45,175 bases of DNA from assembly GCA_964636575.1 (NCBI GenBank), contig CAZWSE010000012.1, positions 1 through 45,175 on the forward strand. The letters are read 5' to 3'. Positions 43,475-45,175 of this stretch are shown piece by piece. The stretch comes from CAZWSE01 sp964636575 (GTDB lineage Bacteria > Pseudomonadota > Alphaproteobacteria > Rhodobacterales > Rhodobacteraceae). The notes below the pieces were generated by a model. It ran no database searches. It worked only from the letters and a program-made list of their open reading frames with translations, and had not been told where the DNA came from. The position numbers were made by a program, and so were the translations under genes. The stretch's first letter is position 1. Each line of letters starts with the position of its first letter.

Positions 43475-43654
43475 CTTTGGCAGGTCTCCTGACTTGCGGG
43501 TCGATGTGCCTGTTGGACCTTCCCGACCCTCGTTTGGGGGTCAGTGGCATATGCCAACAACACTCGCCGCTTACAGTTGCGGGGGCAGTCACGGTCTTGG
43601 GGCTGGCCCCGCACCGTGTTCCCTTTAACGACGAGTCGCCCCGCCGAACCAAAG
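43475..43654 (-). ncRNA. Cobalamin riboswitch
   Basis: On the minus strand the leader contains the conserved core AAAGGGAACACGGTG, CCCGCAACTGTAAGC, GCCACTG and the B12 box AGTCAGGAGACCTGCC (43479-43494). CTTTGG at 43654-43649 pairs with CCAAAG at 43480-43475, closing the P1 stem and fixing the ends. Adenosylcobalamin binding would switch off the receptor-transporter-TonB operon downstream. Family Rfam RF00174 by pattern. Confidence 0.93.
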
Positions 43655-43809
43655 TAGCCCCGTGGTTAACGACAGATTGCAGGCGGGGCAAGCGGGCTTT
43701 GCGACCTATCCAAGTGTAAAACCGAAGGCTGCCCAATCGGGCTTGCCTGTCTTGGGGCAGGGCGGTAGGGAGAGAGCCTTACCCAATACCCATAGCGCCG
43801 GAGCATCCT

Positions 43810-44067
43810 ATGAACGAGCAAGTCACCGACACATCTTATCGCGTCACCGCCGACGAATTGCGCGCGTTTATTGAACGGATCGAGCGTTTGGAGGCCGAGC
43901 GCAAAGACCTTGCCGAGCAGCAAAAAGAAGTTATGGCCGAAGCCAAGGGCCGCGGGTACGACACCAAAGTGATGCGCAAAGTGATCGCGCTGCGCAAGCG
44001 GGATAAGGACGACATTGCCGAGGAAGAGGCGGTGTTGGAGATGTATAAAGAAGCTTTGGGGATGTGA
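43810..44067 (+). CDS. gapR: GapR-family nucleoid-associated protein (DUF2312)
   Basis: 85 residues, largely alpha-helical with a coiled-coil first half (TADELRAFIERIERLEAERKDLAEQQKEVMAEAKGRGYDTKVMRKVIALRKRDKDDIAEEEAVLEMYKEALG). GapR of Caulobacter clamps overtwisted DNA ahead of replication and transcription machinery. Its full-length match in size and motif is clear. The 155 bases between the riboswitch 5' end and this start must hold the divergent promoters; a CCGGAGCA-like site precedes the ATG. Confidence 0.93.
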   Translation: MNEQVTDTSYRVTADELRAFIERIERLEAERKDLAEQQKEVMAEAKGRGYDTKVMRKVIALRKRDKDDIAEEEAVLEMYKEALGM

Positions 44068-44114
44068 TTGTCGGCGTTTGATGTGGGGCTTCGGAAAATG
44101 GTTTTCTTGCCCCC

Positions 44115-44990
44115 TCAAGGCCCCAAAAACGTAACCCCCGGCACCCGCGCGACCTCTAGCATGTCTTCGTCGTAAAGATCCGAGATGTGGTCAACCATGT
44201 CTTCGGTGATCCCCGGCACATCCAGTTCTTCTTCGATTTGTTCCTCGATCGCGTATTTTTCCAAGAAGGCAGACACGACGCGGCGCTTTTGCACTTCGGT
44301 CAGGCCGGGCTTTTCGCCAAGATAGCTGCGCAGGCGCGACAACCCTTCGGGGGTCATAATGTCTGCGATCAGATCAAAGGCGCCGTCGACCTCGAAGTTG
44401 GGGGCGACGCCGGCCATCTCGCGGATGATTTGTTCCCAGATCAGCGGCGTGTCTTCATTGCACCAAACGGTCATCGAAATGTCGGGCAGGGCCTCTGAAA
44501 TGCCAGCCAGCATATCCGACCAGCGCACAGCCGCAGGATCGGTGCCTTTGATGAAGTCCTCAAAGTTCTCCTTGGGCGAGCGTTCAAAAACGGCAGGCAA
44601 AAAGCTGACCGGATTGCGCATCCCGACAAAAAGCTCAATCTGGTCGCCGCGAAATATCTTTTGCAATTGGGCCAGCCGCATCATCGCGTTTGGGTACAGC
44701 TGTGAATTGCGGATCGCGCCGCGGGGTGCGCAAAAGAAATTGGCGTTGGACAGGATCATGCGATCGGCAGTTTCGTCGTCCAGTATCGCATCAATCAACA
44801 CTTCGCGCGCATCAGCAGCGGGCGGATCGGTGCGCATGGCCAGCAGCGTATCGCGGATCAACGCACGGTATTTGCCCGGCCCGGGCACCGCAACACCCTG
44901 CGTTGTCAGCACTGATTTGTTCTTCAAAAGCGATTTTAGCAGCCGCTCTTCATCCGTGAAATGAGCGCCCGCGTGGAGTACAATTTGCAT
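44115..44990 (-). CDS. Hypothetical protein, sulfotransferase-like N-terminus
   Basis: 291 residues. The first strand and loop IVLHAGAHFTDEERLLKSLLKN resembles the HxGAHKTxTT nucleotide loop of bacterial sulfotransferase-like proteins but without the typical Lys-Thr. FVGMRNPVSFLPAVFERSP is like the R-x-P-x-S region that binds PAPS in that family. A true sulfotransferase activity is therefore doubtful. The C-terminal third is helical and acidic. It is transcribed alone, with an inverted repeat just upstream. Confidence 0.75.
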   Translation of the reverse strand: MQIVLHAGAHFTDEERLLKSLLKNKSVLTTQGVAVPGPGKYRALIRDTLLAMRTDPPAADAREVLIDAILDDETADRMILSNANFFCAPRGAIRNSQLYPNAMMRLAQLQKIFRGDQIELFVGMRNPVSFLPAVFERSPKENFEDFIKGTDPAAVRWSDMLAGISEALPDISMTVWCNEDTPLIWEQIIREMAGVAPNFEVDGAFDLIADIMTPEGLSRLRSYLGEKPGLTEVQKRRVVSAFLEKYAIEEQIEEELDVPGITEDMVDHISDLYDEDMLEVARVPGVTFLGP

Positions 44991-45002
44991 GTTAACCTGC
45001 TG

Positions 45003-45025
45003 TTTACCTCGGTCTCAGAGGTAAA
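45003..45025 (-). promoter_or_regulatory. Inverted repeat upstream of the 44115-44990 gene
   Basis: TTTACCTC (45003-45010) and GAGGTAAA (45018-45025) are perfect eight-base arms around a seven-base spacer, 13-35 bases before the ATG at 44990. It could be an operator or a 5'-leader hairpin next to the ribosome site. The rest of the 134-base gap to the tRNA gene shows no gene. Confidence 0.45.
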
Positions 45026-45124
45026 GGGTGCAGGTCTTTACGTCAAACAGGATCGCACAACTCAAAAAAACAACAAATTTCCATCTTGCGAGAGCCGCAA
45101 TTCCGTTTTAAACGCCCCTCCAGT

Positions 45125-45175
45125 GCCCCTATAGCTCAGCTGGTAGAGCAATTGATTTGTAATCAATAGGTCCGC
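45125..45175 (+). tRNA. tRNA-Thr (anticodon TGT), cut by window edge
   Basis: GCCCCTA acceptor strand, TA, D-arm GCTC-AGCTGGTA-GAGC, and anticodon arm ATTGA-TTTGTAA-TCAAT with anticodon TGT at 45158-45160. The T-arm and acceptor 3' strand lie outside the window. The isotype is read from the anticodon only. Confidence 0.9.

Noticed and set aside
45125..45175. tRNA-Thr as an attachment site of an integrated element
   Set aside because: Only its 5' part is in view and no integrase, direct repeat or phage gene is present.
1..45175. CRISPR arrays, insertion sequences or prophage
   Set aside because: No spaced repeats, transposase, integrase or phage structural genes could be seen on either strand.

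Overview
The window looks like a chromosomal segment of a marine alphaproteobacterium of the Roseobacter group (Rhodobacterales). The grounds are moderately high GC, the clpP-clpX pair, an NDUFA12-type complex I accessory subunit next to an MCE/MlaD protein, a DUF2155 protein and aat, the accB-accC pair, GapR (DUF2312), and a ScfR-type XRE regulator beside a Liv-type ABC transporter. Species cannot be fixed from the sequence alone.

Layout. (1) 1-9740, minus strand: the start of a Calx-beta protein, preceded by a seven-gene operon in which every junction overlaps. In order of transcription it encodes HMG-CoA reductase, a UbiA prenyltransferase, a dikinase of rifampin-phosphotransferase architecture, a BtaA-like DUF3419 aminocarboxypropyltransferase, a dolichol/phytol-kinase-like membrane protein, a GNAT-like protein and an OleC-like adenylate-forming ligase. 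No other mevalonate-pathway gene is present. I read this as a candidate undescribed isoprenoid or lipid-conjugate pathway, and it is the most interesting part of the window. (2) 9941-13351, minus: a Tat-exported PhoX-type phosphatase and an atypical photolyase-like flavoprotein with the FAD domain first. (3) 13449-17159, plus: clpP, clpX, RidA-like, NDUFA12-like, MlaD-like and DUF2155. These converge on aat, accC and accB (minus, 17123-19630). (4) 19832-21337, plus: an acyl-CoA synthetase. (5) 21350-27032, minus: a small hypothetical protein and a five-gene branched-chain-amino-acid-type ABC transporter, divergent from a ScfR-like regulator at 27245. (6) 28648-33315, plus: a receiver-only response regulator, a two-TM protein, a solute-symporter/histidine-kinase fusion and a FliM/FliN-domain protein. 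(7) 33328-35519, minus: a sulfide/persulfide-type operon (metallo-beta-lactamase-fold dioxygenase, two YeeE/YedE half transporters, a DUF442 protein) behind a palindromic site. (8) 35878-43654, minus: a cobalamin-riboswitch-led operon with a TonB-dependent receptor, an ABC importer, a second signal-less binding protein and a dedicated ExbB-ExbD-ExbD-TonB set. (9) 43810 to the end: gapR, an unassigned protein and the start of a tRNA-Thr gene.

Two modules are self-contained. The B12 module provides outer-membrane receptor, energiser, periplasmic binder and inner-membrane importer under one riboswitch. The sulfide module pairs persulfide oxidation with sulfur-compound transport. The HMG-CoA reductase operon has chemistry that fits no textbook pathway I can name. 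No transposase, phage gene, CRISPR array or rRNA was seen.
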